Assembly (NCBI GenBank): GCA_964467985.1
Contig: CAYXTP010000009.1
Span: forward strand, 1 to 64,000
From: GCA-2720975 sp964467985
Lineage (GTDB): Bacteria > Planctomycetota > UBA1135 > GCA-002686595
Reading direction: 5' to 3'
Length of the DNA: 64,000 nucleotides
Program-made: the position numbers and the translations under genes
Part shown: in pieces, positions 26,723-34,823 of the stretch
Numbering within the stretch: position 1 is the first letter of the stretch
Layout of the letters: each line of letters opens with the position of its first letter
The notes under the pieces: generated by a model
Databases searched by the model: none
What the model saw: the letters and a program-made list of their open reading frames with translations, nothing else
Told to the model about the DNA's origin: nothing

Positions 26723-28021
26723 ATGTTGACCCTGGCACTCGTATCCGCGCTCTGCTCATCCCCGACCCAGGACCCGATCCCCAGGATGCTCAAGGGCATC
26801 GAACCCGCGAGGCTCAAGGCCAGCGTCGAAACCTTGGTGAGCTTTGGAACCCGCCATTCAGCTTCCGATACGAAGTCTGAGACGACGGGCATCGGGGCGG
26901 CCAGGCGCTGGATACGCGATGAGTTCCATGCAATCTCCAAGGCCACCGGGGGGCGACTGGAAGTGCACGAGCAACACTTCACGGCCACTGCCCGAGGGTT
27001 GGGTGAGGTGGACATGGTCAATGTGTACGGGTTCCTACCTGGAACATCGGGGGATCCGCTTGGACGCACCTATGTCGTCTCGGGTCACTACGATTCACGC
27101 GCGGGCAGCGGCTCGGACTCCACGAGCCTGGCTCCGGGTGCCGATGATGACGGTAGCGGAACAGCCGTGGTGTTGGAATTGGCGCGGGTCATGAGCGCGG
27201 GCGAGTACTCAGCCAACCTGGTCTTCATCTGCGTCGCCGGTGAGGAACAGGGCCTGCACGGTGCTAAGCACTTCGCTGAGTGGGCAGCGGAAACAGGCCT
27301 TCAAGTGGATGGCATGATCACGAACGACATCGTGGGCAACATCCACGGGGGCAACGGCATCATCGACGACAAAACGGTCCGTTGTTTCTCGGGAGCAGAG
27401 GGCCTGCACTCCACGTCGCGCGAGCTGGCCCGGGCGATCGGAGCCAGTGCAAGGCGCTACGTACCCGAAGCCAACCTGCGCTTGATCTTTCGGCTGGACC
27501 GCTTCGGTCGTGGCGGCGACCACATCCCCTTCCACGAGAGCGGCGTACCCGCTGTGCGCCTGTCGGAAGCCAACGAGAACTACGCACGCCAGCACCAAGA
27601 CCTGCGCGAGGTCGACGGCGTGGAATACGGTGACGTGCCCGAGTGGGTCTCGGCGGACTACATGGCTCGCGTCGCACGGGTAAACGCTGCGGCTCTGGCG
27701 GAGTGGGCCCTGGCGCCGCCAGCGCCAGAACAAATTCTCATGCGAGCGGCGGTTTCGTACGACACCCAACTGTCCTGGTCACCCGTGGACGATCCGTCCG
27801 TTGCGGGTTATGAAATCGTCTGGCGCGACACGACGGCGCCCGACTGGCAGGAGACCCAAGCTCAAGGCCCCGAATCCAGCGTGCTGCGCGTGCGTGGCAA
27901 CGAACGCCCCATCGTGCGCGCCACGATCAAGGGCATCACGGCCGACGGAGCTTTCTTCGGTGTGCGCAGCGTCAGCAAGAGCGGCCACCGTAGCCGAGTG
28001 TGTTACCCAGAGCGGCCCTGA
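26723..28021 (+). CDS. Secreted M28-family metallopeptidase
   Basis: The product has 432 residues, with a short secretion leader (MLTLALVSALCSSPTQ). The two-zinc site of M28 exopeptidases is present: His in VVSGHYDSRAG, bridging Asp in PGADDDGSG, catalytic and ligand Glu in CVAGEEQGLHGAKHF, Asp in ITNDIVGN, and His in GGDHIPFHESG. The last 100 residues are a fibronectin-III-like domain (DTQLSWSPVDDPSVAGYEI). The reaction is removal of N-terminal amino acids or short peptides outside the cell. A textbook Shine-Dalgarno AAGGAGG (26708-26714) sits 8 nt before the ATG, which fixes the start. The selenoprotein candidate follows 12 bp later and may share the transcript. Confidence 0.9.
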   Translation: MLTLALVSALCSSPTQDPIPRMLKGIEPARLKASVETLVSFGTRHSASDTKSETTGIGAARRWIRDEFHAISKATGGRLEVHEQHFTATARGLGEVDMVNVYGFLPGTSGDPLGRTYVVSGHYDSRAGSGSDSTSLAPGADDDGSGTAVVLELARVMSAGEYSANLVFICVAGEEQGLHGAKHFAEWAAETGLQVDGMITNDIVGNIHGGNGIIDDKTVRCFSGAEGLHSTSRELARAIGASARRYVPEANLRLIFRLDRFGRGGDHIPFHESGVPAVRLSEANENYARQHQDLREVDGVEYGDVPEWVSADYMARVARVNAAALAEWALAPPAPEQILMRAAVSYDTQLSWSPVDDPSVAGYEIVWRDTTAPDWQETQAQGPESSVLRVRGNERPIVRATIKGITADGAFFGVRSVSKSGHRSRVCYPERP

Positions 28022-28033
28022 TCGAGCCTCGCG

Positions 28034-28582
28034 ATGGCCTGGATCGAAACAATCGACGGGGAGGTCGCCTCCCGCGAGTTGCGCGACCTCTACAGCCGCG
28101 TCACCGACCCCCGCAGTGGGCAGCTGGATCACATCATGCAGATCCACTCACTTCACCCTGCAGGCCTGCAGGCTCACTTCGAGTTGTACCGAGCGGTCAT
28201 GAAGGCCACGCCCCAGTTGTCGGCCGCCGAACGGGAAATGATCGCACTCGTGGTCAGTCGCGCCAACGGCTGCCACTACTGAGTACAACACCATCGCCGC
28301 GGTCTGCGGCGACTCTTGAAAGACGACAACCTGCTCGCCGAACTGGAGCGGGACCCGAGCGTCGCAAGGCTCACTGCTCGGCAGCGCGCCATGGTCACCT
28401 ACGCGATCAAGCTGACCCGCGAGCCGGCCAACATGGAGCGCCAGGACGTTAACGCCCTGCGCGAAGTGGAATTCGACGATGCTGCGATCCTGGCCATTGC
28501 CGAGGTGACCGCGTACTACGCGTACGTCAATCGGATCGCCGACGGACTGGGCGTAGAACTCGAGCCTGACGACCCGAGCTAA
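28034..28582 (+). CDS. AhpD/CMD-family peroxidase-related selenoprotein (CxxU)
   Basis: A single 182-residue frame is interrupted only by TGA at 28280-28282 (codon 83). It matches the uncharacterised peroxidase-related branch of AhpD: Glu68 in AEREMI, Cys80, position 83 and His87 in NGCHY-U-VQHHRRGLRRLL reproduce the Glu-12-Cys-x-x-Cys-xxx-His spacing of AhpD, with the TGA exactly at the resolving/attacking Cys. The rest (LTREPANMERQDVNALREVE, FDDAAILAIAEVTAYYAYVN) is standard for the family. A perfect hairpin with loop GGTCT follows. The protein should act as a Sec-dependent peroxidase or thiol oxidoreductase in the cytoplasm. The stop at 28582 overlaps the convergent ABC permease stop. Annotated blindly, it would appear as two short proteins. 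Confidence 0.93.
28294..28312 (+). promoter_or_regulatory. SECIS hairpin of the AhpD-family selenoprotein
   Basis: TCGCCGC (28294-28300), loop GGTCT (28301-28305), GCGGCGA (28306-28312): a perfect 7-bp stem. The loop starts 18 nt after the UGA. E. coli fdhF has the same GGUCU loop sequence and the same 18-nt distance from its UGA, where SelB binds. Confidence 0.9.
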
Positions 28583-29748
28583 GCGCGTCGCAGCGCCTCG
28601 ACGGCCGTCATGCGCGCCGCGCGTAGAGCGGGAATAGCCCCGCCCAACAGTCCCAAGAGGATTGAGAACGCAATCGCCGTACCCAGGACCTGGGGAGTGA
28701 TCCGGAAGGCGAAGGCCACCTCGGTAAAGGTGATCATGTTGGTGGTTCCCGTTTCGATCCCGTTAAGGGGCAGGGTCAGGACGATGCCCGCTAGACCGCC
28801 CAGAACACCCAGCACGAAGGACTCGAACAGAAACGAGAGCAGGATCGCGATCGGCCGGAATCCGAGGCAGGCGAGAATGCCAATTTCGTGGGTGCGCGCG
28901 GCCAAGGCCGCTTGCATGGTTGTGGTCGTGGTGAAGACTGCAGCCACGCCCATGATGAGAGCCAGGAAGACCCCCAGCCCACGCAGGGTGGCACTGATCA
29001 CGCCGGTCTGTGCCATCAAGTAGTCGGCTTCCGTCATCACACTCGTGGGCACCTGAGGATGAGCCTTGTAGGCCTCGACCATCGCGTCGACGTCCACGCC
29101 AGGCCTCAGAACTCCGATCACGCGGTTGTAGACGCTGCGCTGCAGAGCGTCGGCCATGCGGTCCAAGTCGCCCCAGATTTCTGATGAGAACGTGCCCTCG
29201 TCGCTGAACACACCCACAACCGTGAAGGGCACGGTATTGAGACGAATCACTTCACCCACCTGACAACCGCGAATTCGACGCGTGAGTTTGTCGCCCACGA
29301 TGATCTCGTCCGTGCCCGGCTTGAAGGTGCGACCCTCAAGCATCTCCAGGTCGTCCGCCCTGATGGTCATGGTCATGGGCTGCACACCGCGCACGGGCAC
29401 GTTAGTCTCCCCGCCGCCGACCTTGAACAGGCGCACCGCCATGTAGTTTTCTGCGGAGGCCATGGGCCGCCCGTCTTCGGTCAACGCAAACTGGGGCGTG
29501 CTCTTGAGCAGGATCTCCCCGCTGTCCAAGGTGAAGCCACTCTGGTTCTCGGTGGTCGCTCCCGGGCGCAGCATGACGGCGACATCCGTGCGTCCACCCT
29601 CCTCGAAGATCGTCACGAATCCCTGCTGCAGGGCTTGAACACCAGAGATCACCGCCACCGTGGCTCCGATGGAGATCACAGTCAGCAAGGTGGTACTGCG
29701 CCTCACAAGGAGGCTGCGCAGGTTGTAGCTGAAGGGCACGAGTTGCAT
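28579..29748 (-). CDS. FtsX/MacB-type ABC transporter permease (second permease)
   Basis: The 389-residue protein has one N-terminal helix (STTLLTVISIGATVAVISG), a large periplasmic domain (about 50-260, with Gly- and Thr-rich strands) and three C-terminal helices. The FtsX-like signature is the ISATLRGLGVFLALIMGV / TTTTMQAALAARTHEIG region (about 265-310). It makes a MacB-like exporter with the preceding genes: its start overlaps the previous stop (TGATG at 29746-29750). The cargo may be peptides, lipoproteins or toxins; the sequence does not tell. It is convergent with the AhpD selenoprotein. Confidence 0.85.
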   Translation of the reverse strand: MQLVPFSYNLRSLLVRRSTTLLTVISIGATVAVISGVQALQQGFVTIFEEGGRTDVAVMLRPGATTENQSGFTLDSGEILLKSTPQFALTEDGRPMASAENYMAVRLFKVGGGETNVPVRGVQPMTMTIRADDLEMLEGRTFKPGTDEIIVGDKLTRRIRGCQVGEVIRLNTVPFTVVGVFSDEGTFSSEIWGDLDRMADALQRSVYNRVIGVLRPGVDVDAMVEAYKAHPQVPTSVMTEADYLMAQTGVISATLRGLGVFLALIMGVAAVFTTTTTMQAALAARTHEIGILACLGFRPIAILLSFLFESFVLGVLGGLAGIVLTLPLNGIETGTTNMITFTEVAFAFRITPQVLGTAIAFSILLGLLGGAIPALRAARMTAVEALRRA

Positions 29749-30680
29749 CAGGCACCCCTCCGGAAGGCGTCCACGGCCAGTAGCTTGCGGGATGCCGCGG
29801 CAGGTAGCGCACCGGACAGGAGACCGATGCCCAGGGACAGGGTGCAAGCCCCGGTGAGTATGTCGGAGGTCATTTCGAATCCTGGAAACATGGTGCCCAG
29901 GACTGTGGCGATGCTCGGAGCGCTGGCCTGCGCTAGGCCGATGCCCATGGCTCCACCGAAGACACACAGCAGCACACCTTGGCCCAAGAGGACGCCGAAC
30001 ACGGCCCAGTCCGAGAAGCCCAGAGCCTTGAGCACGCCCATGTCGTGACGCTGTTCCCGTCCGGCCAAGAGCATGGTGTTGATGACCGCCAACAAGATGG
30101 CGGCCAAGACCCCCCCTCCGATCGTGGTCACAAAGAACGGAATGTTGCCCACCATGGAAACGAACTGGGCATTGAACTCGGCCTCGGTGGTGGTCTGGAC
30201 ACGCTGCGGTCCATTCTCGAAGAGACCGTCGACCTCGGCCGCGATGTTGACGGGATTGGCCGTCTCTTCGAGGTGAATGTAGAGCACTCCTGATCCACTG
30301 GGTCCGCTGGCCGCTCCGGCATCGAGGCTCTCCTCCAGGTAATCGAAGGGAAAGAAGATTGTGGTCTCGTCCCAAACGATGGACTCCAACTCATAGATCC
30401 CAGCCACTTGAAACTCCCAAGGGGTGCCGTCCCGTCGTTGGAAGATGGTCCCGACAATCGGGACGGTATCGCCGACCTTGAAGCCGTAGCGGTCGGCTGT
30501 CTGGCGTCCGACGATGCAGGCGGTACGTTCATTCAGGAAACGGTCCCGGTCGCCCTCGACGATGTCGAACTCCGGGTACATACCCAGGAACTCCTCTGGA
30601 TCCACCCCAAACTGCGCAAAGAAGCTCGAAGGGTCTTGGTAGTAACCACCAAACCACTGCAGGCGGGCCACGCTGTCCAC
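29748..30680 (-). CDS. FtsX/MacB-type ABC transporter permease, N-terminus lost in gap
   Basis: About 310 residues are visible, starting inside a 100-N gap. It has a periplasmic region (IVGRQTADRYGFKVGDTV), then membrane helices IPFFVTTIGGGVLAAILLAVI, WAVFGVLLGQGVLLCVFGGA and LSLGIGLLSGALPAAA. The phrase NTMLLAGREQRHDMGVLKALGF is the FtsX/MacB signature. It lacks its N-terminal helix because of the gap. It sits between the ATPase and the second permease of the same operon, so the transporter has two different permeases. The track through the gap must not be read as one protein with the ATPase. Confidence 0.85.
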   Translation of the reverse strand: MDSVARLQWFGGYYQDPSSFFAQFGVDPEEFLGMYPEFDIVEGDRDRFLNERTACIVGRQTADRYGFKVGDTVPIVGTIFQRRDGTPWEFQVAGIYELESIVWDETTIFFPFDYLEESLDAGAASGPSGSGVLYIHLEETANPVNIAAEVDGLFENGPQRVQTTTEAEFNAQFVSMVGNIPFFVTTIGGGVLAAILLAVINTMLLAGREQRHDMGVLKALGFSDWAVFGVLLGQGVLLCVFGGAMGIGLAQASAPSIATVLGTMFPGFEMTSDILTGACTLSLGIGLLSGALPAAASRKLLAVDAFRRGA

Positions 30681-30780
30681 NNNNNNNNNNNNNNNNNNNN
30701 NNNNNNNNNNNNNNNNNNNNNNNNNNNNNNNNNNNNNNNNNNNNNNNNNNNNNNNNNNNNNNNNNNNNNNNNNNNNNNNN
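30681..30780. other. Scaffold gap (100 N) inside the ABC transporter operon
   Basis: The run is exactly 100 N, so its real length is unknown. The sequences on either side do not repeat each other, unlike the first gap. It removes the 3' two-thirds of the ATPase gene and the 5' end of the first permease; typical family lengths predict about 500-600 missing bases. Confidence 0.85.
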
Positions 30781-30989
30781 GAACCGGATTCGGGTTGATC
30801 GAGCCCGCCAATCAAGTTGAGCAGGGTCGTCTTGCCCGACCCCGAAGGCCCCATGATGGCGACCCGGTCGCCGGCTTCGATGGCGAAGTCCAATGCGTCG
30901 AGCACCACAAGCCGTTCGCCACCACGGGAATAGGCCCGGGTCACGCCCTTGAGATCCACAACGGTCTGTGTCGCTGTCGTAGTGTTCAT
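30781..30989 (-). CDS. ABC transporter ATPase (LolD/MacB type), truncated by gap
   Basis: Only the first 70 residues are visible: a leader, then VVDLKGVTRAYSRGGERLVV and the Walker A region RVAIMGPSGSGKTTLLNLIGG, followed by the start of LDQPESG. This is the LolD/MacB-type ATPase opening. Walker B, signature motif and D-loop lie in the 100-N gap. It energises the two FtsX-type permeases downstream. It begins 12 bp after the HlyD-family gene on the same strand. Confidence 0.85.
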
Positions 30990-31001
30990 GCTTGAAGTCC
31001 T

Positions 31002-32411
31002 CTACCTCGCAACGCGTACGCGCTGTCCGTCCTGCAGTTCAGTGGGAGGCGTCACGACGATGACTTCTTCTCCCGTCAATCCGGACTCGACGATGATGCG
31101 GTTGCCCCTCGTGGCGCCCACGTGAAGTTCTTGGCGACGCACGCGGCCCCTCTCGAAAACGAATACGCTGGTGCTGTTGTCCTGCTTGACCAGGGAGGTG
31201 GCGGGGACGAGCAAGACGTTCTGAATCAGCCCTTCTTGTGCTGCAGCGGCCTCGGTCAAGAACACGACCCGCACACCCATCTGGGGTCGCAAGCGCTCAT
31301 CCAATTGGTTGAAGGCCACGCGCACCTCAACCGTGGCCTTCTGACGATCCGCCGCAGGCCAGATGCGATCGATGCGACCCTCGTAGGGTTGCTCTGGAAA
31401 CGCGTCCAGGTAGATACGCGCGGGGGCGCCAATACGAACAGCCGCTAGGCTGGTCTCGGGCACCTCGGCCTGGGCCTCGAGACTGCTGAAGTCCACCATC
31501 GTGGCCACGGAACCCCGGGCATTCGAACCCCCCTGGGAGTTGGGCGAGACGACCTCGCCAACCTCGGCTTCCTTGGAAATCACGATGCCGTCGAAGGGTG
31601 CCCGCACGTACGTCTTCTCAAGCGCTGCTTGGGCCTGGGCCAACTCTGATTCTCGACTTCCGGCGCGGGCTTGGGCCTCGATTTGTGTGCGGCGGGCGAC
31701 CTCGGTGTCGGCTTGGGCCACGTCAAGGGTCGAGAGAGCGATGGCGAGTCCCGCGGCCGAGCTCTGCGCTCTGGCTGCGGCCGCTCGTCGGTCGCGCACA
31801 GCTTCGTCCCGACGCTGAGCCTTGACAACGCCTTCCAGCAGGAGCTTCTCGTAGCGCGCCTCCTCCTCCACGGCGAATTCCAGTTGGGCCTGGGTTTCGT
31901 CCACCTGGGCCTGCGCTGAATCCACACTGGCTCGCAGGCGCCCTTCGTCTGCGAGGGTGCGCGCGGTGGCGGCCTGCGCGCGCAGGGCCCCGCGCCTAGC
32001 CACTTCCAGTTCCGCTTGGGCGCGCGTCACGGCGGCGTCCTGTTCCTGATGGTCGATGCGAGCGACGACATCGCCCTCATTCACGCGGGAGCCCTCCACC
32101 ACGTTCACTGCCACGAGACGACCCGGTCGGTCAGCTGAGAGCGCGGCGCGCGTGCGAGCGACGACGTACCCGTTAGCAGCGGCCCCCTCGGACCCCGCGT
32201 CCTGGGATGGACTACGCCGCACAACGCTGGTCACCTCGACCTCGACAAGGCGCAGGCGATCCACGAGCTCGCCAAGGGGGCGCTGGAAGAGCCAGACGGC
32301 CGCAAGGCAGGCAATCAGCCACAGGGCGCGGCCTGTCCAGCGCTTGGCGCGTTTGCGCGGGGTAGCGTTACGGTCGATGCGCAGAGGGTTCAGGTCGGGG
32401 GCCTCGGACAT
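31002..32411 (-). CDS. HlyD/MacA-family periplasmic adaptor protein
   Basis: The 469-residue protein has one N-terminal membrane anchor (ALWLIACLAAVWLFQRPL). A biotinyl-lipoyl half opens ALSADRPGRLVAVNVVEGSR. A long alpha-helical hairpin covers about 150-290, with repeated Ala/Glu/Gln-rich heptads. The second half contains YVRAPFDGIVISKEAEVGEVV, the sign of an HlyD/MacA adaptor, and a membrane-proximal domain. It should link the inner-membrane ABC permeases to an outer-membrane channel. It is first in an operon with the ATPase and two permeases, forming a tripartite efflux or export system. I take the Met at 32411 (MSEAPDLN); a GTG 12 codons upstream is possible. Confidence 0.88.
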   Translation of the reverse strand: MSEAPDLNPLRIDRNATPRKRAKRWTGRALWLIACLAAVWLFQRPLGELVDRLRLVEVEVTSVVRRSPSQDAGSEGAAANGYVVARTRAALSADRPGRLVAVNVVEGSRVNEGDVVARIDHQEQDAAVTRAQAELEVARRGALRAQAATARTLADEGRLRASVDSAQAQVDETQAQLEFAVEEEARYEKLLLEGVVKAQRRDEAVRDRRAAAARAQSSAAGLAIALSTLDVAQADTEVARRTQIEAQARAGSRESELAQAQAALEKTYVRAPFDGIVISKEAEVGEVVSPNSQGGSNARGSVATMVDFSSLEAQAEVPETSLAAVRIGAPARIYLDAFPEQPYEGRIDRIWPAADRQKATVEVRVAFNQLDERLRPQMGVRVVFLTEAAAAQEGLIQNVLLVPATSLVKQDNSTSVFVFERGRVRRQELHVGATRGNRIIVESGLTGEEVIVVTPPTELQDGQRVRVAR

Positions 32412-32466
32412 CGGGCGCAGGATAGCAAAGGCAGTGGTGCGTGCCACTCAAGAATGGGTCAGACTG

Positions 32467-33090
32467 GTGTCCATCTTGCCCGCCACGCTCTATTACGTCG
32501 CCGACCCCATGTGCTCGTGGTGCTGGGGCTTTCAATCTGTTCGCGATCAGGTCAGGGCAGCACTCCCCTCCCGAACACACCTGCGCTATGTGATGGGTGG
32601 ATTGGCACCTGATAGCTCAGAACCCATGGACGCCGAAACGCGCCGCTACGTACGGGCCGCGTGGAAAGCCGTCGAGCAGACCAGCGGCGTGCGATTCAAT
32701 TGGGATTTCTGGGAGGCCTGCGAACCAAGCCGTTCCACTTACCCGGCTTGCCGTGCTGTGTTGACTGCGGAGGCTCTTCAAGCTGGCAAAGGGGCCGTCC
32801 TGTTCGATCGCATTCAAGAGGCTTACTACACGCAGGCCCGCAATCCTTCTGATCTCGAGGAGTTGGTCCTGCTTGGGCAGGACGCGGGGCTCGACGGCGA
32901 CGACTTTCGGCGCGCCATGGCGTCTCCTGAGATCGAAGCCCTGCTACAAGCTGACTTTGGACTGCGACGTGAGTTGGGAGTCCATGCCTTCCCGACGCTC
33001 GTGTTGGACACGGGTTCAGAACGGCACGTCCTGACCAGCGGCTACTCGGACGCGGAGCAGGTACTTGGGCGGCTGGCCGAACTCGGGTGA
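32467..33090 (+). CDS. DsbA-family (FrnE-like) thiol oxidoreductase
   Basis: The 207-residue protein belongs to the DsbA/2-hydroxychromene isomerase-like fold with ADPMCSWCWGFQSV: Cys-Ser-Trp-Cys as active site. A helical insert (about 45-170) and the strand YVMGGLAPDSSE follow; cis-Pro appears in GVHAFPTLVLD. It resembles FrnE, cytoplasmic thioredoxin-fold proteins of polyketide and stress pathways. No signal peptide is visible, so the site is probably cytoplasm. Start is uncertain because no ATG lies at the right place; GTG 32467 gives the family-length N-terminus (VSILPATLYYVADP), with GTG 32434/32437 alternatives. It is divergent from the HlyD-type gene. Confidence 0.8.
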   Translation: MSILPATLYYVADPMCSWCWGFQSVRDQVRAALPSRTHLRYVMGGLAPDSSEPMDAETRRYVRAAWKAVEQTSGVRFNWDFWEACEPSRSTYPACRAVLTAEALQAGKGAVLFDRIQEAYYTQARNPSDLEELVLLGQDAGLDGDDFRRAMASPEIEALLQADFGLRRELGVHAFPTLVLDTGSERHVLTSGYSDAEQVLGRLAELG

Positions 33091-33111
33091 GCGCCTAGGC
33101 GACTCGGACGC

Positions 33112-34710
33112 TCAGGGGCCCTGAAACAGCGCGAGGAACTGATCCTCGCGCGCCTGCCACAGCCCAGCCAGCTCTCGAACCCGTTCAGGGTACGCGTCCG
33201 CAAGGTCGTGAGTCTCGGCTCGGTCCACGGCCAGATCAAAGAGCTCCCAGTCTTCTCCGCGACCCGCAACCAGCTTCCAGTTGCCTCGACGCAAGGCGCG
33301 GTGACCTTCGTGTGACCACCACAGGGGCTCGCGATCGATCCGTACATCGGAACGCAGAGCGGGCACCAGACTCCTGCCGGGCAAGGGCGGCACGCCGTCC
33401 GCTGACTCAGATAGCGAGGTTTGGATGCCCGCGATTTCCAACACCGTTGGTGTGATATCGATGACGTGGCCGATCGCCATCCGCGTTTCACCTCGCCCAG
33501 GGATACCTGCTGGCCAATGGGCGATGAGGGGCGTTGCGATGCCGCCCTCGTGCACCCAGGTCTTGTGACGCCGGAAGGGTGTGTTGGAAACACCTGACCA
33601 ACCGGGCCCGAGGCAAAGATAGGACTGTGCAGACCCAGGGGGTGCGCTGGGCTCGTGTCCTGAACCGCGCACCATGATCTCGGCGCTGGCTCCGTTGTCA
33701 GACAAGAACAAGATCAAGGTGTTATCGAGGGCGCCCATCTCCCTCACCTGTTGCACGACGCGCCCGATCTCCCTGTCGAGCCTGTCGATCATGGCCGCAT
33801 GGACTGCCATCTTCGACGCCTGGAAGCGCTGCTGCTCTTGCGTCAGTTCATCCCAAGGCAAGGGCCGGTTCACCTCGTTGGGACCGAGCTGCTCCAAGGC
33901 CTGCGCGAAGTGATAGGGCGGACCCACGTCGGGCTCAACGGCTGAGAGTTGTGTCGACAGCAGTCCCGACTCTCGCTGCCGGGCCGCACGCTGCGCGCGT
34001 AATTCTTGCCAACCCCGCAAGTACCTATCCCTATAGCGCGCGATGTCCTGGGGCAAAGCGTGCAGGGGAAAGTGCGGTGCAGTGAAAGCCAGCAGCTGAA
34101 AGAACGGGCTCTGTGCGTGCTCCTGTGCGTGCTCCCGAAGACAGTCGATGGCGTGATCGGCAATTGCCGTGGTGGTGTAGAAACCACTGCCCGCCTCGAC
34201 CGGGGGCAGAGCCACGCCGTCCAGCAAGTGGTTATGGGGGCCGAAATACCTGTCGTGGTCATTCAAGCGGTACGAGCGGTCGAACCCGTTTTGGAGAACG
34301 CCCCCATCGATGTGCCACTTGCCCGAGTGATAGCTGCGGTAGCCGGCAGGCCGCAACCTGTCCGGCAGCAAGCGCGCCCAGTCCGGCCGGACGCCGCCAC
34401 CGCCGGAGGGGATGCCGGGCAACTTGTCCCTGCGCACCTGCTGCGCGTAGTACCCGGTCATTAGGGAGGCGCGTGTCGGCCAGCAGCGCCCGGTGTTGTA
34501 AAACTGCGTGAACTGCAACCCTCCGCCTGCGAGCGCGTCGAGATTCGGAGTCTCAATCTCGCTGCCGTAGCAGCCCAGATCGGAAAATCCCAGGTCGTCC
34601 GCCAGGATCACGAGAAAATTGGTCCTCGCGCCTGCCGGGTGAGGGTCCTCACCTGGCGAGGCCTGACAGGCCGAGAGGAGTCCGATCGCGGCGAGATGTT
34701 TGAGCAGCAT
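33112..34710 (-). CDS. Lipoprotein sulfatase (formylglycine type)
   Basis: The 532-residue protein has a lipoprotein signal, MLLKHLAAIGLLSAC, with lipobox LSAC. Formylglycine sulfatase motifs are present: LVILADDLGFSDLGCYG (metal Asp-Asp), active-site Cys in NTGRCWPTRASLMTG (CxPxR, the Cys turned into formylglycine by FGE), GKWHIDG (Lys and His), LLAFTAPHFPLH, and FLSDNGASAE (Asp-Asn). It hydrolyses sulfate esters, in this group often on algal or host polysaccharides, at the periplasmic face or cell surface. The start is the Met ahead of the lipobox; a GTG 18 nt upstream is also possible. One of three sulfatases in the window. Confidence 0.9.
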   Translation of the reverse strand: MLLKHLAAIGLLSACQASPGEDPHPAGARTNFLVILADDLGFSDLGCYGSEIETPNLDALAGGGLQFTQFYNTGRCWPTRASLMTGYYAQQVRRDKLPGIPSGGGGVRPDWARLLPDRLRPAGYRSYHSGKWHIDGGVLQNGFDRSYRLNDHDRYFGPHNHLLDGVALPPVEAGSGFYTTTAIADHAIDCLREHAQEHAQSPFFQLLAFTAPHFPLHALPQDIARYRDRYLRGWQELRAQRAARQRESGLLSTQLSAVEPDVGPPYHFAQALEQLGPNEVNRPLPWDELTQEQQRFQASKMAVHAAMIDRLDREIGRVVQQVREMGALDNTLILFLSDNGASAEIMVRGSGHEPSAPPGSAQSYLCLGPGWSGVSNTPFRRHKTWVHEGGIATPLIAHWPAGIPGRGETRMAIGHVIDITPTVLEIAGIQTSLSESADGVPPLPGRSLVPALRSDVRIDREPLWWSHEGHRALRRGNWKLVAGRGEDWELFDLAVDRAETHDLADAYPERVRELAGLWQAREDQFLALFQGP

Positions 34711-34823
34711 GCTGTGCGAAGCCCTCACTGGAAACAGAACGGGCGCGGAAAGCAGGTTACCAAAACCAACAGCGCGGCCGACTCGTGGGCCGAGGTAGAA
34801 GAAGGTCTAGAAGGACCCGCCGC

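Noticed and set aside
28316..28582. An independent 88-residue protein starting at TTG 28316
   Set aside because: It is the C-terminal half of the AhpD-family domain, in the same frame as the upstream half.
29748..30989. A single protein joining ABC ATPase and permease across the N run
   Set aside because: The join exists only because unknown bases were read as X; the two halves match different genes of a usual operon.
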